64,000 nucleotides of DNA from Pseudomonas japonica (GTDB lineage: Bacteria > Pseudomonadota > Gammaproteobacteria > Pseudomonadales > Pseudomonadaceae): positions 237,293-301,292 of the forward strand of contig NZ_FZOL01000002.1 in NCBI RefSeq assembly GCF_900188455.1, written 5' to 3'. The number at the start of each line of letters is the position of its first letter. Position 1 is the first letter of the stretch. The translations under genes and the position numbers were made by a program. Of the stretch, positions 31,642 through 41,104 are shown in pieces. Under the pieces are notes generated by a model, which was not told the origin of the DNA, made no database searches, and was given only the letters and a program-made list of their open reading frames with translations.

Positions 31642-32769
31642 ATGAGTACCGCCAACGCCCGCGTGGCGCTGGATGCGCCACCTGTTGCCGAGTTGCGAAC
31701 GACCCGGCAACGGGCCCTGCATCCCGAGCTGAACAACGCCCATGTGCGCTTCGTCGGCCTGCACAAGACCTACCCGGGGCAGGACACCCCGGCCCTGGCC
31801 GATATCGACCTGAACATCCAGCCCGGCGAGATCTTCGGCATCATCGGTCGCAGCGGCGCCGGCAAGTCGTCGCTGATCCGCACCATCAACCGCCTGGAAC
31901 AACCCAGCGGCGGGCGGGTGCTGATCGACCAGGTGGATATCGCCGAGTACGACGAGGACAAACTGGTCGGCCTGCGCCGGCGCATCGGCATGATCTTCCA
32001 GCACTTCAACCTGATGTCGGCCAAGACCGTGTGGCAGAACGTCGAGCTGCCGCTGAAGGTGGCCGGGGTGGCGAAGGCCGAGCGGCGGCGCAAGGTGGAG
32101 GCACTGCTGGAGCTGGTGGGGTTGCAGGAGAAGCACCACGTCTATCCGGCGCAGTTGTCCGGCGGGCAGAAACAGCGTGTCGGCATCGCCCGGGCGCTGG
32201 TGCATGACCCGGCGATCCTGCTCTGCGACGAAGCCACCTCGGCGCTCGACCCGGAAACCACGGCGTCGATTCTCGACCTGCTGCGCGATATCAACCGGCG
32301 CCTGGGGCTGACCATCATCCTGATCACCCACGAGATGGCGGTGATCCGCGATATCTGCCACCGCGTGGTGGTGCTGGAGCGTGGACGCATCGTCGAGCAG
32401 GGCGAGGTCTGGCGGGTGTTCGGCAATCCTCGGCATGAGGTGAGCAAGACCCTGCTGGCACCGTTGCAGCCGGCGCTGCCGCCAGCGCTGCTGGCGCGTC
32501 TGTTGCCGAGCGCGGCGGATGCACGGTCGGCGCTGGTGCTGCGCTTGCGCATCAGCGGGGAGGATAGCGAGGCGCCGGACCTGGCGGCGCTGTTCGCCGC
32601 GCTGGGTGGTCGGGTCAGCCTGTTGCAGGGCGGCATCGAGACGATCCAGGAGCGGGCGCTGGGGCAACTGGTGATTTCCGTGGCCGGCTCGCCCCATTCG
32701 CATGATGAAATCGTCCAGCGCGCCCGGCACTGGGCGGCGCAGGTGGAGGTGCTTGGCCATGTGGTTTGA
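31642..32769 (+). CDS. MetN-type ABC transporter ATP-binding protein
   Basis: 375 residues. An N-terminal extension of ~30 residues precedes the ATPase core: Walker [11 protein letters not shown]-loop [16 protein letters not shown], signature [15 protein letters not shown], Walker [14 protein letters not shown]-loop ITHEMAV. The C-terminal NIL (regulatory) domain includes [22 protein letters not shown], the part that binds methionine in MetN for trans-inhibition. It overlaps the permease by eleven bases. Confidence 0.92.
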   Translation: MSTANARVALDAPPVAELRTTRQRALHPELNNAHVRFVGLHKTYPGQDTPALADIDLNIQPGEIFGIIGRSGAGKSSLIRTINRLEQPSGGRVLIDQVDIAEYDEDKLVGLRRRIGMIFQHFNLMSAKTVWQNVELPLKVAGVAKAERRRKVEALLELVGLQEKHHVYPAQLSGGQKQRVGIARALVHDPAILLCDEATSALDPETTASILDLLRDINRRLGLTIILITHEMAVIRDICHRVVVLERGRIVEQGEVWRVFGNPRHEVSKTLLAPLQPALPPALLARLLPSAADARSALVLRLRISGEDSEAPDLAALFAALGGRVSLLQGGIETIQERALGQLVISVAGSPHSHDEIVQRARHWAAQVEVLGHVV

Positions 32770-33403
32770 TCGTTTGTTGCAGGGGGTGATCGACACCCTG
32801 CTGATGGTCGGCGTGTCGTCGCTGATCGCCTTGCTGGTGGGGATTCCGCTGGCGGTGATCCTGGTCACCAGCGGCAAGGGCGGGATCTTCGAAGCGCCTG
32901 GCGTGAACCGGGTGCTGGGGGCGTTCGTCAATCTGTTCCGTTCGATTCCGTTCCTGATCCTGATGGTGGCGCTGATTCCGTTTACCCGCCTGATCGTGGG
33001 GACCACCTATGGCGTGTGGGCGGCGGTGGTGCCGCTGACCATCGCGGCGACGCCGTTCTTCGCGCGGATTGCCGAGGTGAGCCTGCGCGAGGTGGATCAT
33101 GGCTTGATCGAAGCGGCGCAGGCGATGGGGTGCCGGCGTTGGCATATCGTCTGGCATGTGTTGCTGGCGGAGGCGCTGCCGGGGATCGTCGGCGGGTTCA
33201 CCATCACCCTGGTGACCATGATCAACTCGTCGGCCATGGCGGGGGCGATTGGCGCGGGTGGGTTGGGGGATATTGCCTATCGGTATGGGTATCAGCGTTT
33301 CGACAGCCAGATCATGCTGACGGTGATCGTCATGCTGGTGGTGCTGGTGGCGTTGATCCAGGTGAGTGGGGACCGGTTGGCTCGGCGGTTGAACAAGCGA
33401 TAG
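32759..33403 (+). CDS. MetI-type ABC transporter permease
   Basis: 214 residues with five predicted membrane segments and the EAA loop [28 protein letters not shown]. The C-terminal [25 protein letters not shown] is the MetI signature. Start ATG 32759 lies inside the end of the ATPase gene. Completes the MetQNI-like transporter and probably ends the sulfur operon; a REP pair follows. Confidence 0.92.
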   Translation: MWFDRLLQGVIDTLLMVGVSSLIALLVGIPLAVILVTSGKGGIFEAPGVNRVLGAFVNLFRSIPFLILMVALIPFTRLIVGTTYGVWAAVVPLTIAATPFFARIAEVSLREVDHGLIEAAQAMGCRRWHIVWHVLLAEALPGIVGGFTITLVTMINSSAMAGAIGAGGLGDIAYRYGYQRFDSQIMLTVIVMLVVLVALIQVSGDRLARRLNKR

Positions 33404-33423
33404 GCCTGTCGAAACCCACCCCC

Positions 33424-33561
33424 GTAGGAGCGTGGCTTGCCCGCGAAGGACCGCGCTAGCGGTCCCTGATCACGGTGAGGTCCCTGATCACGGTGAGGTC
33501 CCTGATCACGGTGAGGTCCGGGACCGCGTTGCGGTCCTTCGCGGGCAAGCCTCGCTCCTAC
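33424..33561. repeat. REP pair with an 18-bp tandem repeat in its loop
   Basis: The arms are the usual TAGGAGCGTGGCTTGCCCG units. The loop holds three perfect copies of GTCCCTGATCACGGTGAG at 33462-33479, 33480-33497 and 33498-33515. The right end supplies the stop codon of triC. Confidence 0.85.
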
Positions 33562-36500
33562 GAGTTCTCTGGCTCCCGAATCCGGTACCACGCCACATAC
33601 AACGCCGGCAAAAACAGCAACGTCAGCAAGGTCGCGACAACGATCCCGCCGATCATCGCGTAGGCCATCGGCCCCCAGAACACCTCGCGGGCAATCGGGA
33701 TCATGCCCAGGCTCGCCGCCGCCGCCGTCAGCAGGATCGGCCGGCGCCGGTGGTTGGTCGCCTCCACCACCGCATCCCACGGCGCATAACCCTGCGCTTC
33801 GTACTCGTCGATCTGGGTCACCAGAATCACCGAGTTGCGGATGATGATGCCGATCAGCGCCAGAATCCCGAGGATCGCCACGAAGCCCATCGGCGTGCCC
33901 GTCGGCACCAGGGCGATGACCACGCCGATCAGCCCCAGCGGCGCCACGCTGGCCACCAGGAACAGCTTCTGCACGCTGTGCAGCTGGATCATCAGGAACG
34001 TCGCCATGAGGAACAGCATCAACGGAATCACCTTGGCGATCGGCCCCTGGGCCTTGGCGCTCTCCTCCACCGTACCGCCGGTCGCCACTTCGTAGCCGAT
34101 CGGCAACTTGCTGGCGAACGCGTCGATCTGCGGCTGCAGTTGCTTGACCAGGTTCGTGGGCTGGATCTCGTCGCGCACCGACGCCTTGATGGTGATGGTC
34201 GGCTTGCGGTCACGCCGCCACACCAGCGGCTGCTCCAGCTCGTAACGCACCGTGGCGAAGGCCAGCAACGGGATCGAGGTCCCGCTGGGGGTGACGATCT
34301 GCAGGTTCTGCAAGGTCTGCGGCGATCCCCGCTCGCTGTCCTCGGCCCGCGCCACCACGTTGATCAGGTAGATGTTGTCGTTCACCTCGGTCACCGGCGC
34401 GCCACTGACGATGGCCTGCATCACATTGGCCACATCCTCCGACGACAGCCCGAGCTGACGCGCCTTGTCCTGGGCGATCTCGATCCGCAGGACCTTGCCC
34501 GGCTCGTTCCAGTCGTAAATCATCTCGCCGATATGCGGGTTGCTGTCGAGCAGAGTGGCCAGGTCGATGGCATGCTTGCGCACCAGGTCGATGTCCTTGC
34601 CACTGACCCGGTACTGGATCGGCCGCCCGACCGGCGGGCCCATCTCCAGCGACTGCACGTTGCTGCCGATACCGACGAAGTCATCCCGCAGACGCTTCTC
34701 CAGCCGCGCCTTGAGCACTTCCCGCGATTCGAAGTCCTTGCTCACCACCACCAGCTGGGCGTAGTAGGGGTTCTGCAACTGCTGGTCCAGCGGCAGGTAG
34801 AAACGCACCGCGCCCTGGCCGATATAGGTGCTCCAGTGGACGATGTCCGGGTCGTCCTTGAAGGTCGCCTCGAAACGGTCGACCACCTTGCGCGTCTCTT
34901 CGATCGACGCGTTCTGCGGCAGGTTGAGGTCCACCAGCAGCTCGGGGCGGTCAGACGCCGGGAAGAACTGGTTCTGCACGAAGCGCATGCAGAAGATCGC
35001 CAGGGCGAACAGCAGCACGGTGCCGACGATGGTCAGCCAGCGATGGCGCATGCACCACACCAGGCCGCCATGGAACGCCTTGCCGATCCGTCCCGGTTCG
35101 GCCTCATGCTTCTTGATCTGGGCGCTGAGCAGGTGCACGCCCAGCACCGGGGCGAACAGCACCGCGACGATCCACGACACCAGCAACGCCACGGCGATCA
35201 CCGCGAACAGGGTGAAGGTGTACTCCCCCGCCGAACTGGCATTGAGGCCGATGGGCACGAAGCCGGCCACGGTCACCAGGGTCCCGGTGAGCATCGGGAA
35301 GGCCGTCGAGGTGTAGGCGAACGTCGCCGCCTGCTCCTTGGTCTCGCCCATTTCCAGGCGGGTGACCATCACCTCCACGGTGATCATCGCATCGTCCACC
35401 AGCAGGCCCAGGGCGATGATCAGCGCACCGAGGGAAATCCGCTGCATGGTGATGCCGCTGTACTCCATGAACACGAAGACCATCGCCAGCACCAGCGGGA
35501 TCGAGCAGGCCACCACCAGCCCGGCGCGCATGCCAAGGCTGACGAAGCTCACCACCAGCACGATCACCACCGCTTCGAACAGCGCACTGGTGAACCCGCC
35601 AACGGCCTGCTTCACCACCACCGCCTGGTCGGACACCGTGTACACGCCGATACCCACCGGCAGGTCGGTGATGATCTGGTCCATCCGCTCGCGCAGCAGT
35701 TGCCCGAACACCTGCATGTTGCCGCCGGACTTCATGCCGATCGCCAGGCCGATGGCGTTCTGGCCGTTGTAGCGGAACTGCACCGTGGGCGGGTCGGCAT
35801 AGCCGCGGCGGATCTCGGCGATATCGGCGAGGCGATAGAAGCGGTCTTCCAGGCGCAGGTTGACTTCGGCCAGGTCCTTTTCCGAGGCGAACTGGCCGCT
35901 GGTACGCACGGAAATCCGCTCCGGCCCCGCCTCGATCACCCCCGCCGGGGTCACCGCGTTCTGCGCCTGCAGGGCCTGCACCACCTGGCGCTGGTCGATG
36001 CCCAGCGAGGCCAGCTTGCGCGTGGAGAAGTTCAGGTACAGCACCTCGTCCTGGGCACCGATGATCTCGACCTTGCCCAGGTTCGGCACCTCGCGGATTT
36101 CCGCGCGCACCTGCTCCACGTAGTCGCGCAGCTCGCGCATGCTCAGGCCGTCGGCGGTGAAGGCGTAGATCGAGCCGAACACATCACCGAACTCGTCGTT
36201 GAAACCGGGCCCCTGGATGCCCTTGGGAAACTCGCCGCGAATGTCCTCGACCTTCTTGCGCACCTGGTACCAGATCTGCGGGATGTCCGCGGCCTTGGTG
36301 GTGTCGCGCAGGTTGACATAGACCGTGGACTCGCCGGGCCGGGTGTAGCTCTTCACGTAGTCGAGGGAGTCCAGCTCCTCCAGTTTCTTCTCGATGCGGT
36401 CGGTGACCTGCAACAGGGTTTCTTCCTGGGTCGCGCCCGGCCAGCGGGTCTGGATCACCATGGTCTTGATGGTGAAGGCCGGGTCTTCCTCACGCCCGAG

Positions 36501-36605
36501 GTTGAGGTAGGAGAACACCCCCATGAGCAGGGCGACGAACATCAGGTACCAGACGAACGACTGGTGGCGCAGGGCCCATTCGGAGAGGTTGAAGCTTCCT
36601 TTCAT
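33558..36605 (-). CDS. triC: RND efflux transporter TriC
   Basis: 1015 residues; inner-membrane RND pump with twelve membrane helices in the usual 1+5 / 1+5 layout and two periplasmic porter domains. Motifs: SFVWYLMFVALLMGVFSY in helix 1, GLLVDDAMITVE in helix 4 (proton relay Asp pair), and LALIGIIIRNSVILVTQI near helix 11. It is preceded by two membrane-fusion protein genes, the arrangement of P. aeruginosa TriABC, which exports triclosan with OpmH. The outer-membrane partner is not in the window. It overlaps triB by ATGA. The TAG stop lies in a REP unit. Confidence 0.92.
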   Translation of the reverse strand: MKGSFNLSEWALRHQSFVWYLMFVALLMGVFSYLNLGREEDPAFTIKTMVIQTRWPGATQEETLLQVTDRIEKKLEELDSLDYVKSYTRPGESTVYVNLRDTTKAADIPQIWYQVRKKVEDIRGEFPKGIQGPGFNDEFGDVFGSIYAFTADGLSMRELRDYVEQVRAEIREVPNLGKVEIIGAQDEVLYLNFSTRKLASLGIDQRQVVQALQAQNAVTPAGVIEAGPERISVRTSGQFASEKDLAEVNLRLEDRFYRLADIAEIRRGYADPPTVQFRYNGQNAIGLAIGMKSGGNMQVFGQLLRERMDQIITDLPVGIGVYTVSDQAVVVKQAVGGFTSALFEAVVIVLVVSFVSLGMRAGLVVACSIPLVLAMVFVFMEYSGITMQRISLGALIIALGLLVDDAMITVEVMVTRLEMGETKEQAATFAYTSTAFPMLTGTLVTVAGFVPIGLNASSAGEYTFTLFAVIAVALLVSWIVAVLFAPVLGVHLLSAQIKKHEAEPGRIGKAFHGGLVWCMRHRWLTIVGTVLLFALAIFCMRFVQNQFFPASDRPELLVDLNLPQNASIEETRKVVDRFEATFKDDPDIVHWSTYIGQGAVRFYLPLDQQLQNPYYAQLVVVSKDFESREVLKARLEKRLRDDFVGIGSNVQSLEMGPPVGRPIQYRVSGKDIDLVRKHAIDLATLLDSNPHIGEMIYDWNEPGKVLRIEIAQDKARQLGLSSEDVANVMQAIVSGAPVTEVNDNIYLINVVARAEDSERGSPQTLQNLQIVTPSGTSIPLLAFATVRYELEQPLVWRRDRKPTITIKASVRDEIQPTNLVKQLQPQIDAFASKLPIGYEVATGGTVEESAKAQGPIAKVIPLMLFLMATFLMIQLHSVQKLFLVASVAPLGLIGVVIALVPTGTPMGFVAILGILALIGIIIRNSVILVTQIDEYEAQGYAPWDAVVEATNHRRRPILLTAAAASLGMIPIAREVFWGPMAYAMIGGIVVATLLTLLFLPALYVAWYRIREPENS

Positions 36606-37669
36606 CGAGTTTCGCCCTCATCGACCATGACCTTCTGCCCCGGCGTGAGGCTGTTCACGCCAGCGGTGACCACCCGTTCGCCGGGCTGCACCCCCGACGC
36701 CAGCACCACCACATCCGGCCCTCGTTGCAGCACCTGCACATCCCGCGGGTTGACCACTTTCTGCTGGGTATCGACGATCCACACCCGGGTCTTGCCCTCC
36801 ACCTCCTGCAACGCACTGGGAGGAATCTCGCTGCGCGGCGTCACCGCGGAGCTCAGGGCGACGCTGATCGAGGTGCCGAGGCGAAAGCCCACCGGGGTGT
36901 CCATCAGGGTCAGGCGGGTGCGCCGGGTGCGCGTGCTGGCGTCGGCCTGGGGCTCGACCTCGCGGACCACGGCGCGGGTCCTGATGCTGTTGTCCAGTTG
37001 CGCCATCACGGTGAATTCCACGCCCTGGGTCAGGGCATCGGCGAGGGAGGTCGGCAGGTCGATCACCGCCTCCTTGACGTCCGGCCGCGCCAGGGTCACC
37101 ACCGCCTGGCCAGCCGTCACGGTCTGCCCGGCCTCGGCCTTCCAGTCGGTGACCACCGCTCCATGGTCGGTGTGCAATTCGGCATAGCCGAGCTGGTCCC
37201 GGGCCTGCTGCAGCGCGGCCTTGGCCTGTTCGAGGGTGGCGCCGGTGGTCTTCAGGTCGGTCTGGGCGATATCCAGTTGCGCCTGGGCGCCGACGCCACG
37301 GTCGTACAGCTGTTGCTGGCGGCGGGCATTGGCCTGGGCGTTGATCCACTGCGCCTCGACCCTCGCCAGGTCGCCCTCGGCGGCGCGCAACTGGTTGCGC
37401 TGGTCGGTGGGGTCGAGGCTGGCGAGGATATCCCCCGGCTTCACCGTGGCGCCCACATCCACCCAGCGCCGGGCGATACGTCCGCCGACACGAAAGCCCA
37501 GGGTGCTTTCGTAGCGGGCCTGGATGGTCCCGGCGAAGCGCCCGAGGTCGAGGGCGTCGCGGGTCTGCACCTGCATCGACAGCACCGGGCGGATCACCTC
37601 CGGCGCCGGTTTTTCCCCGCCGCAGGCGACCAGCAACAGGCACCCCGCCAACACCCCGGCCCCCTTCAT
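36602..37669 (-). CDS. triB: RND membrane-fusion lipoprotein TriB
   Basis: 355 residues with a short lipoprotein signal (MKGAGVLAGCLLLVAC-GG). Then barrel-sandwich and helical hairpin segments: ESTLGFRVGGRIARRWVDVGATVKPGDILASLDPTDQRNQL, AQWINAQANARRQQQLYDRGVGAQAQLDIAQ. It bridges TriC to the outer-membrane channel. Overlaps triA and triC by four bases each. Two different fusion proteins for one pump is the distinctive Tri feature. Confidence 0.9.
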   Translation of the reverse strand: MKGAGVLAGCLLLVACGGEKPAPEVIRPVLSMQVQTRDALDLGRFAGTIQARYESTLGFRVGGRIARRWVDVGATVKPGDILASLDPTDQRNQLRAAEGDLARVEAQWINAQANARRQQQLYDRGVGAQAQLDIAQTDLKTTGATLEQAKAALQQARDQLGYAELHTDHGAVVTDWKAEAGQTVTAGQAVVTLARPDVKEAVIDLPTSLADALTQGVEFTVMAQLDNSIRTRAVVREVEPQADASTRTRRTRLTLMDTPVGFRLGTSISVALSSAVTPRSEIPPSALQEVEGKTRVWIVDTQQKVVNPRDVQVLQRGPDVVVLASGVQPGERVVTAGVNSLTPGQKVMVDEGETR

Positions 37670-38751
37670 GGCTTCGCTCCCGCGTTATCGACGATTTCCA
37701 CCTGCATGCCGGGGTGCATCAACTGGCCGCCGAGCACCACCACCGACTGGCCGCTGTGCAGCCCTTCGCTGACCACCACCTTGCCCGTCAGGTAACGCGT
37801 GACCGTGACCGGCTGCAGGCTGACCACGTTGCCCTCGCCCACCACCCAGACCGCCGGCTCGCGCAGCGCCTTGGTCAGCGCCGACCACGGCAGCTCGATC
37901 CCCGGCTTGCCCTGGGGCTCGCCGCTGGCGCTGACCGCCGAGCCCAGTTGCATGCCGTCCGGAACCTTGTCGAGGGCGATCTTGATCTGCACCGTGCCAC
38001 TCTGCGCCGACACCGTCGGGGTGATTTCCCGGACATGGCCAACAGCCTGGACCTTCGGGTCGTCGAGCAGGCTGACGGTGATCGCCTTGGCCTTGTCCGG
38101 CGTCAGCAACAGTGCTTCATAGACGTTGAACACCGCATCGCGGTCGCCATCGCGGGCCAGGCCGAAGATCGGCATCGTGGCCTGGACCACCTGGCCGACT
38201 TCGGCCTGGCGCTCGGTGATGACCCCGGCGGCATCGGCCACCAGTTCGGTGTAGCTGAGTTGTTCCCTGGCGTTGGCCAACTGCGCCTCGGCCGCCTTCA
38301 GCGCGCTCTGGCTGCTGCGCAGCGCGGCCTGGGCCGAGTCGTATTCGCTCTGGCTGGTGTAGCCCTTGGGCAGCAGCTTCTGCTGGCGGACGAAGGCCGC
38401 CGCGCTCTGCGTCACCCGCGCCCGTGCCGCCAGCACCTCGGCGTTGGCCGAGTCGACGTTGGTCTGCAGGTCCTTGGGATCGAGGCGCGCCAGCACCTGG
38501 TTGGCCTTTACGTGATCGCCCACGTCCACGCTGCGCGACACGATCTTGCCGCCCACGCGAAACGACAGGTCGCTGTGCACCCGGGCCTGCACATCGCCCG
38601 TGAGGGTCACCCGCGCGGCGAAGTCCACTGCCTCGACCTTCTGCACCGCCACCCGCGGCCGTTGCGGCTCCTGCGCCGGCTTCTCGCGACAACCCGCAAG
38701 CACCAGCGCCAGGCCCAGGCACACGAATGAACAAGAACGCGACAGCTTCAT
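37666..38751 (-). CDS. triA: RND membrane-fusion lipoprotein TriA
   Basis: 361 residues with lipobox LVLAGC at about residues 16-21 (MKLSRSCSFVCLGLALVLAGC). It has the HlyD-like hairpin (KANQVLARLDPKDLQTNVDSANAEVLAARARVTQSAAAF, QKLLPKGYTSQSEYDSAQAALRSSQSALKAAEAQLANAREQLSY). First gene of triABC, paralogous to triB. No regulator is adjacent, so control is not visible here. Confidence 0.9.
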   Translation of the reverse strand: MKLSRSCSFVCLGLALVLAGCREKPAQEPQRPRVAVQKVEAVDFAARVTLTGDVQARVHSDLSFRVGGKIVSRSVDVGDHVKANQVLARLDPKDLQTNVDSANAEVLAARARVTQSAAAFVRQQKLLPKGYTSQSEYDSAQAALRSSQSALKAAEAQLANAREQLSYTELVADAAGVITERQAEVGQVVQATMPIFGLARDGDRDAVFNVYEALLLTPDKAKAITVSLLDDPKVQAVGHVREITPTVSAQSGTVQIKIALDKVPDGMQLGSAVSASGEPQGKPGIELPWSALTKALREPAVWVVGEGNVVSLQPVTVTRYLTGKVVVSEGLHSGQSVVVLGGQLMHPGMQVEIVDNAGAKP

Positions 38752-38936
38752 GCGGGCTCCTTTGCATGCGCCGGTTGCACAGGGGAATGTGATTTATGCG
38801 TTTGTTAGCGTAGATCAGGGTTTGGATACTGCCCACGCCATGACGAGAACTCTCTTACAACGGAGTCGATATAAATCGATGCTGCCCGCAGGTCGTTGGT
38901 TCACTTCGGTTTTCTCTCCGGGGCGCTTTGCGATGA

Positions 38937-39776
38937 CTATAGCGAGCGCCGTCGGAGCGCCTGCCCCGACTTCCTCTCCGACGCATCTATCCCGCCAGAG
39001 ACGACGGTTGCCACCAGGTTGAATGCGCCGCCAACGGCACCACTGGTACCGGGGGTTTTCATCCACAGAACAGCCGATCGCCAATGCGCCGAGGTATTCG
39101 AGAGCGTTCCGGCCTCCACCTCCCGTGCAGTTCCCACATATCGGTGGGCATGAGCCACGGTGAGATCCGTGTTGTTGTGACTGCCCAGGTTGCGGTTGGT
39201 CAAGATCAGTGCCTTGGTGAACGATGAAGGATTCTGGGTGGCTGCAAGGCCGTTCTCGATGATGGCTCGGCTTGCCGGCAGTTGGTTCACGCCCGGGCCT
39301 CGGGTCAGGGCCTTGCGCGACAGCTTCATGAATTCGTCGACCTTCGATACCAGGCCACCGATTACACCGATTCCCAGCAACACCCCGCCCAGAATGATCA
39401 GGCCCGTGAGCAGCCCCTTCTCCATAGCTGAACCTTCCTGCGGCACTGCTTCCCGGCGAGCCGAGAAATGCCCACCCGGATCGCGCCGGTTCACCGGATC
39501 GCCCAGGCAGTAACCATAGGCATTCAACCCGCCCCGGCCGAACGGACTCCAGCTGTCCGGGCTGTTGAAGCGCATCAGCACCGGGTTGTAGGCGCGGTAG
39601 CCATTGCCGAGCAGATAGTGTCCGGTCAAGGCATCCGGAAGCTCGCCGTTGAAGCCAGGCACCGCCACGGGCAAGACCGGATGGCGATGTCCGTAGGCAC
39701 TGTAGACAATGGCCTGGTGCCCGGCCCGCAGCACCGATTGCGGGTGATCACAGGCCAGCAGTCGCGTGGTGTTCAT
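38937..39776 (-). CDS. Stand-alone RHS-core protein A (with membrane segment and variable tip)
   Basis: 279 residues from MNTTRLLACD. Residues ~5-17 form the family N-module (LLACDHPQSVLRA). Residues 25-103 are the end of an RHS core: YSAYGHR, GFNGELPDALTGHYLLGNGYRAYNPVLMRF, SPDSWSPFGRGGLNAYGYCLGDPVN, RDPGGH. A hydrophobic segment follows at 121-143 (GLLTGLIILGGVLLGIGVI), then a tip unrelated to the other copies (LTNRNLGSHNNTDLTVAHAHRYVGTARE...). No signal peptide or beta-cocoon. The shared promoter element lies 61 bases upstream. The tip's function is not recognisable. Confidence 0.85.
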   Translation of the reverse strand: MNTTRLLACDHPQSVLRAGHQAIVYSAYGHRHPVLPVAVPGFNGELPDALTGHYLLGNGYRAYNPVLMRFNSPDSWSPFGRGGLNAYGYCLGDPVNRRDPGGHFSARREAVPQEGSAMEKGLLTGLIILGGVLLGIGVIGGLVSKVDEFMKLSRKALTRGPGVNQLPASRAIIENGLAATQNPSSFTKALILTNRNLGSHNNTDLTVAHAHRYVGTAREVEAGTLSNTSAHWRSAVLWMKTPGTSGAVGGAFNLVATVVSGGIDASERKSGQALRRRSL

Positions 39777-39837
39777 CTTCGCTACCTGTCCATGACAAGA
39801 CGGACCCGTGTCAGCATACAAGCCGCCGACCGAAGCG

Positions 39838-39857
39838 ATAACTGACAGAACTGACAG
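39838..39857. promoter_or_regulatory. RHS-island element A: CTGNCAG-TT-CTGNCAG
   Basis: Plus strand ATAACTGACAGAACTGACAG. On the minus strand it reads CTGTCAGTTCTGTCAGTTAT; after CAGTTA and a 20-base gap comes TATGCT (39813-39818), a plausible -10, then 36 bases to the RHS A start. Four further copies lie at the same distance from other RHS genes. It also sits 46 bases upstream of the divergent ATPase start. Confidence 0.75.
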
Positions 39858-39903
39858 TACCGATCAGCGATACTGAGCCCTTTTCCTCCCGCGGAAGCCC
39901 GTA

Positions 39904-41067
39904 ATGCTCACCACCCTGGCCGTCGCCAACTACCGCTCGATCAACCGCCTGGTGCTGCCGTTGGGGCGCCTGAACCTGATCACCGGGCCCAACGGCAGCG
40001 GTAAGTCCAACCTGTACAAGGCCCTGCGCCTGCTGGCGGAAACCGCCCATGGCGGGGTGGTCAATGCCCTGGCCGCCGAGGGCGGGCTGGAGTCGACGTT
40101 CTGGGCCGGGCCGGAACGCATCACCCGGCGCATGAGCCAGGGCGAGGTGGACATCGAGGGTGGCCCGCGGCAGAAGGTAAAGCGCCTGTGGCTGGGTTTC
40201 GCCAGCGAGGATTTCGGCTACGCCATCGGCCTCGGCCTGCCGACACCGTCGTCCGTGACGCGCTTCGCCCTCGACCCTGAGATCAAGCGCGAGAGCCTCT
40301 GGGCCGGGCCGCTGTGTCGCCCCGCCAGCCTGCTGGTGGACCGTCGCGCTGCGCTGATCAAGGCGCGCGAAGGCCGCCAATGGGAGGTGCTGGCGCAGCA
40401 TGCGTCCTGTGCCGACAGCCTGTTCGACCAGGTCGGCAACCTGCGCTCGTCGCCCGAGGTACTGGTATTGCGCGAGCAGATCCGTGGCTGGCGTTTCTAC
40501 GACCACCTGCGCACCGATGCCCAGGCGCCCGTGCGCTACCCGCGCCTGGGCACACGCACGCCGGTGCTGCACCACGATGGCCGCGACCTGGCGGCGGCGT
40601 TGCAGACCATCCTCGAAGTGGGCGATGCACAGGCGCTGCACGACACCATCGCCGATGCCTTCCCCGGCTCGCGCCTGGACATCGATGCGGTGCCGGGCGG
40701 GTTGTTCAGCGTGCAGTTGCACCAGGAAGGCCTGCTGCGCCCGCTGTCGGCGGCGGAACTGTCGGACGGCACCCTGCGCTATCTGCTGCTGGTGGCGGCG
40801 CTGCTGACCCCGCGCCCACCGACCATGATGGTCCTCAACGAACCGGAAACCAGCCTGCACCCGGACCTGATCCCGGCCCTGGCGCGTTTGATCATCAAGG
40901 CGTCGCAGCACTGCCAGATGTGGGTGGTGTCCCACTCGCGGGCGTTGATGGAGGCGCTTGAGGGCGATGCGACGTGCAACTCCATTGTGCTGGAGAAACA
41001 TCTGGGACAGACCCGGGTGGTGGGTCAGGGGATGCTCGATGAGCCAGCGTGGAACTGGCCGGAATGA
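39904..41067 (+). CDS. AAA_21/COG4637-type predicted ATPase
   Basis: 387 residues. Walker A GPNGSGKS at 28-35 after LAVANYRSINRL, the RecF/OLD-like N terminus. Signature-like LSDGTLRYLLLVAALL, Walker B MMVLNEPETSLHPD (Asn in place of the usual Asp before Glu, common in this group) and WVVSHSRALMEAL. Single-domain ATPase with no visible nuclease or TOPRIM part. It is the only plus-strand gene in the RHS island, divergent from RHS A. This ATPase type is widespread in Pseudomonas, so the RHS link is positional until tested. Confidence 0.88.
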   Translation: MLTTLAVANYRSINRLVLPLGRLNLITGPNGSGKSNLYKALRLLAETAHGGVVNALAAEGGLESTFWAGPERITRRMSQGEVDIEGGPRQKVKRLWLGFASEDFGYAIGLGLPTPSSVTRFALDPEIKRESLWAGPLCRPASLLVDRRAALIKAREGRQWEVLAQHASCADSLFDQVGNLRSSPEVLVLREQIRGWRFYDHLRTDAQAPVRYPRLGTRTPVLHHDGRDLAAALQTILEVGDAQALHDTIADAFPGSRLDIDAVPGGLFSVQLHQEGLLRPLSAAELSDGTLRYLLLVAALLTPRPPTMMVLNEPETSLHPDLIPALARLIIKASQHCQMWVVSHSRALMEALEGDATCNSIVLEKHLGQTRVVGQGMLDEPAWNWPE

Positions 41068-41104
41068 GAGGGAGATCATCGGAACAGGCAGGGCAAGCGC
41101 TGTT

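Noticed and set aside
33462-33515. CRISPR-like array
   Set aside because: The three 18-bp units are directly adjacent with no spacers and lie in a REP loop.
33432-37187. 1251-codon plus-strand ORF antisense to triC/triB
   Set aside because: Shadow of the real pump genes in GC-rich DNA: His/Arg/Gln-rich with no domain, while the minus strand encodes complete TriC and TriB.
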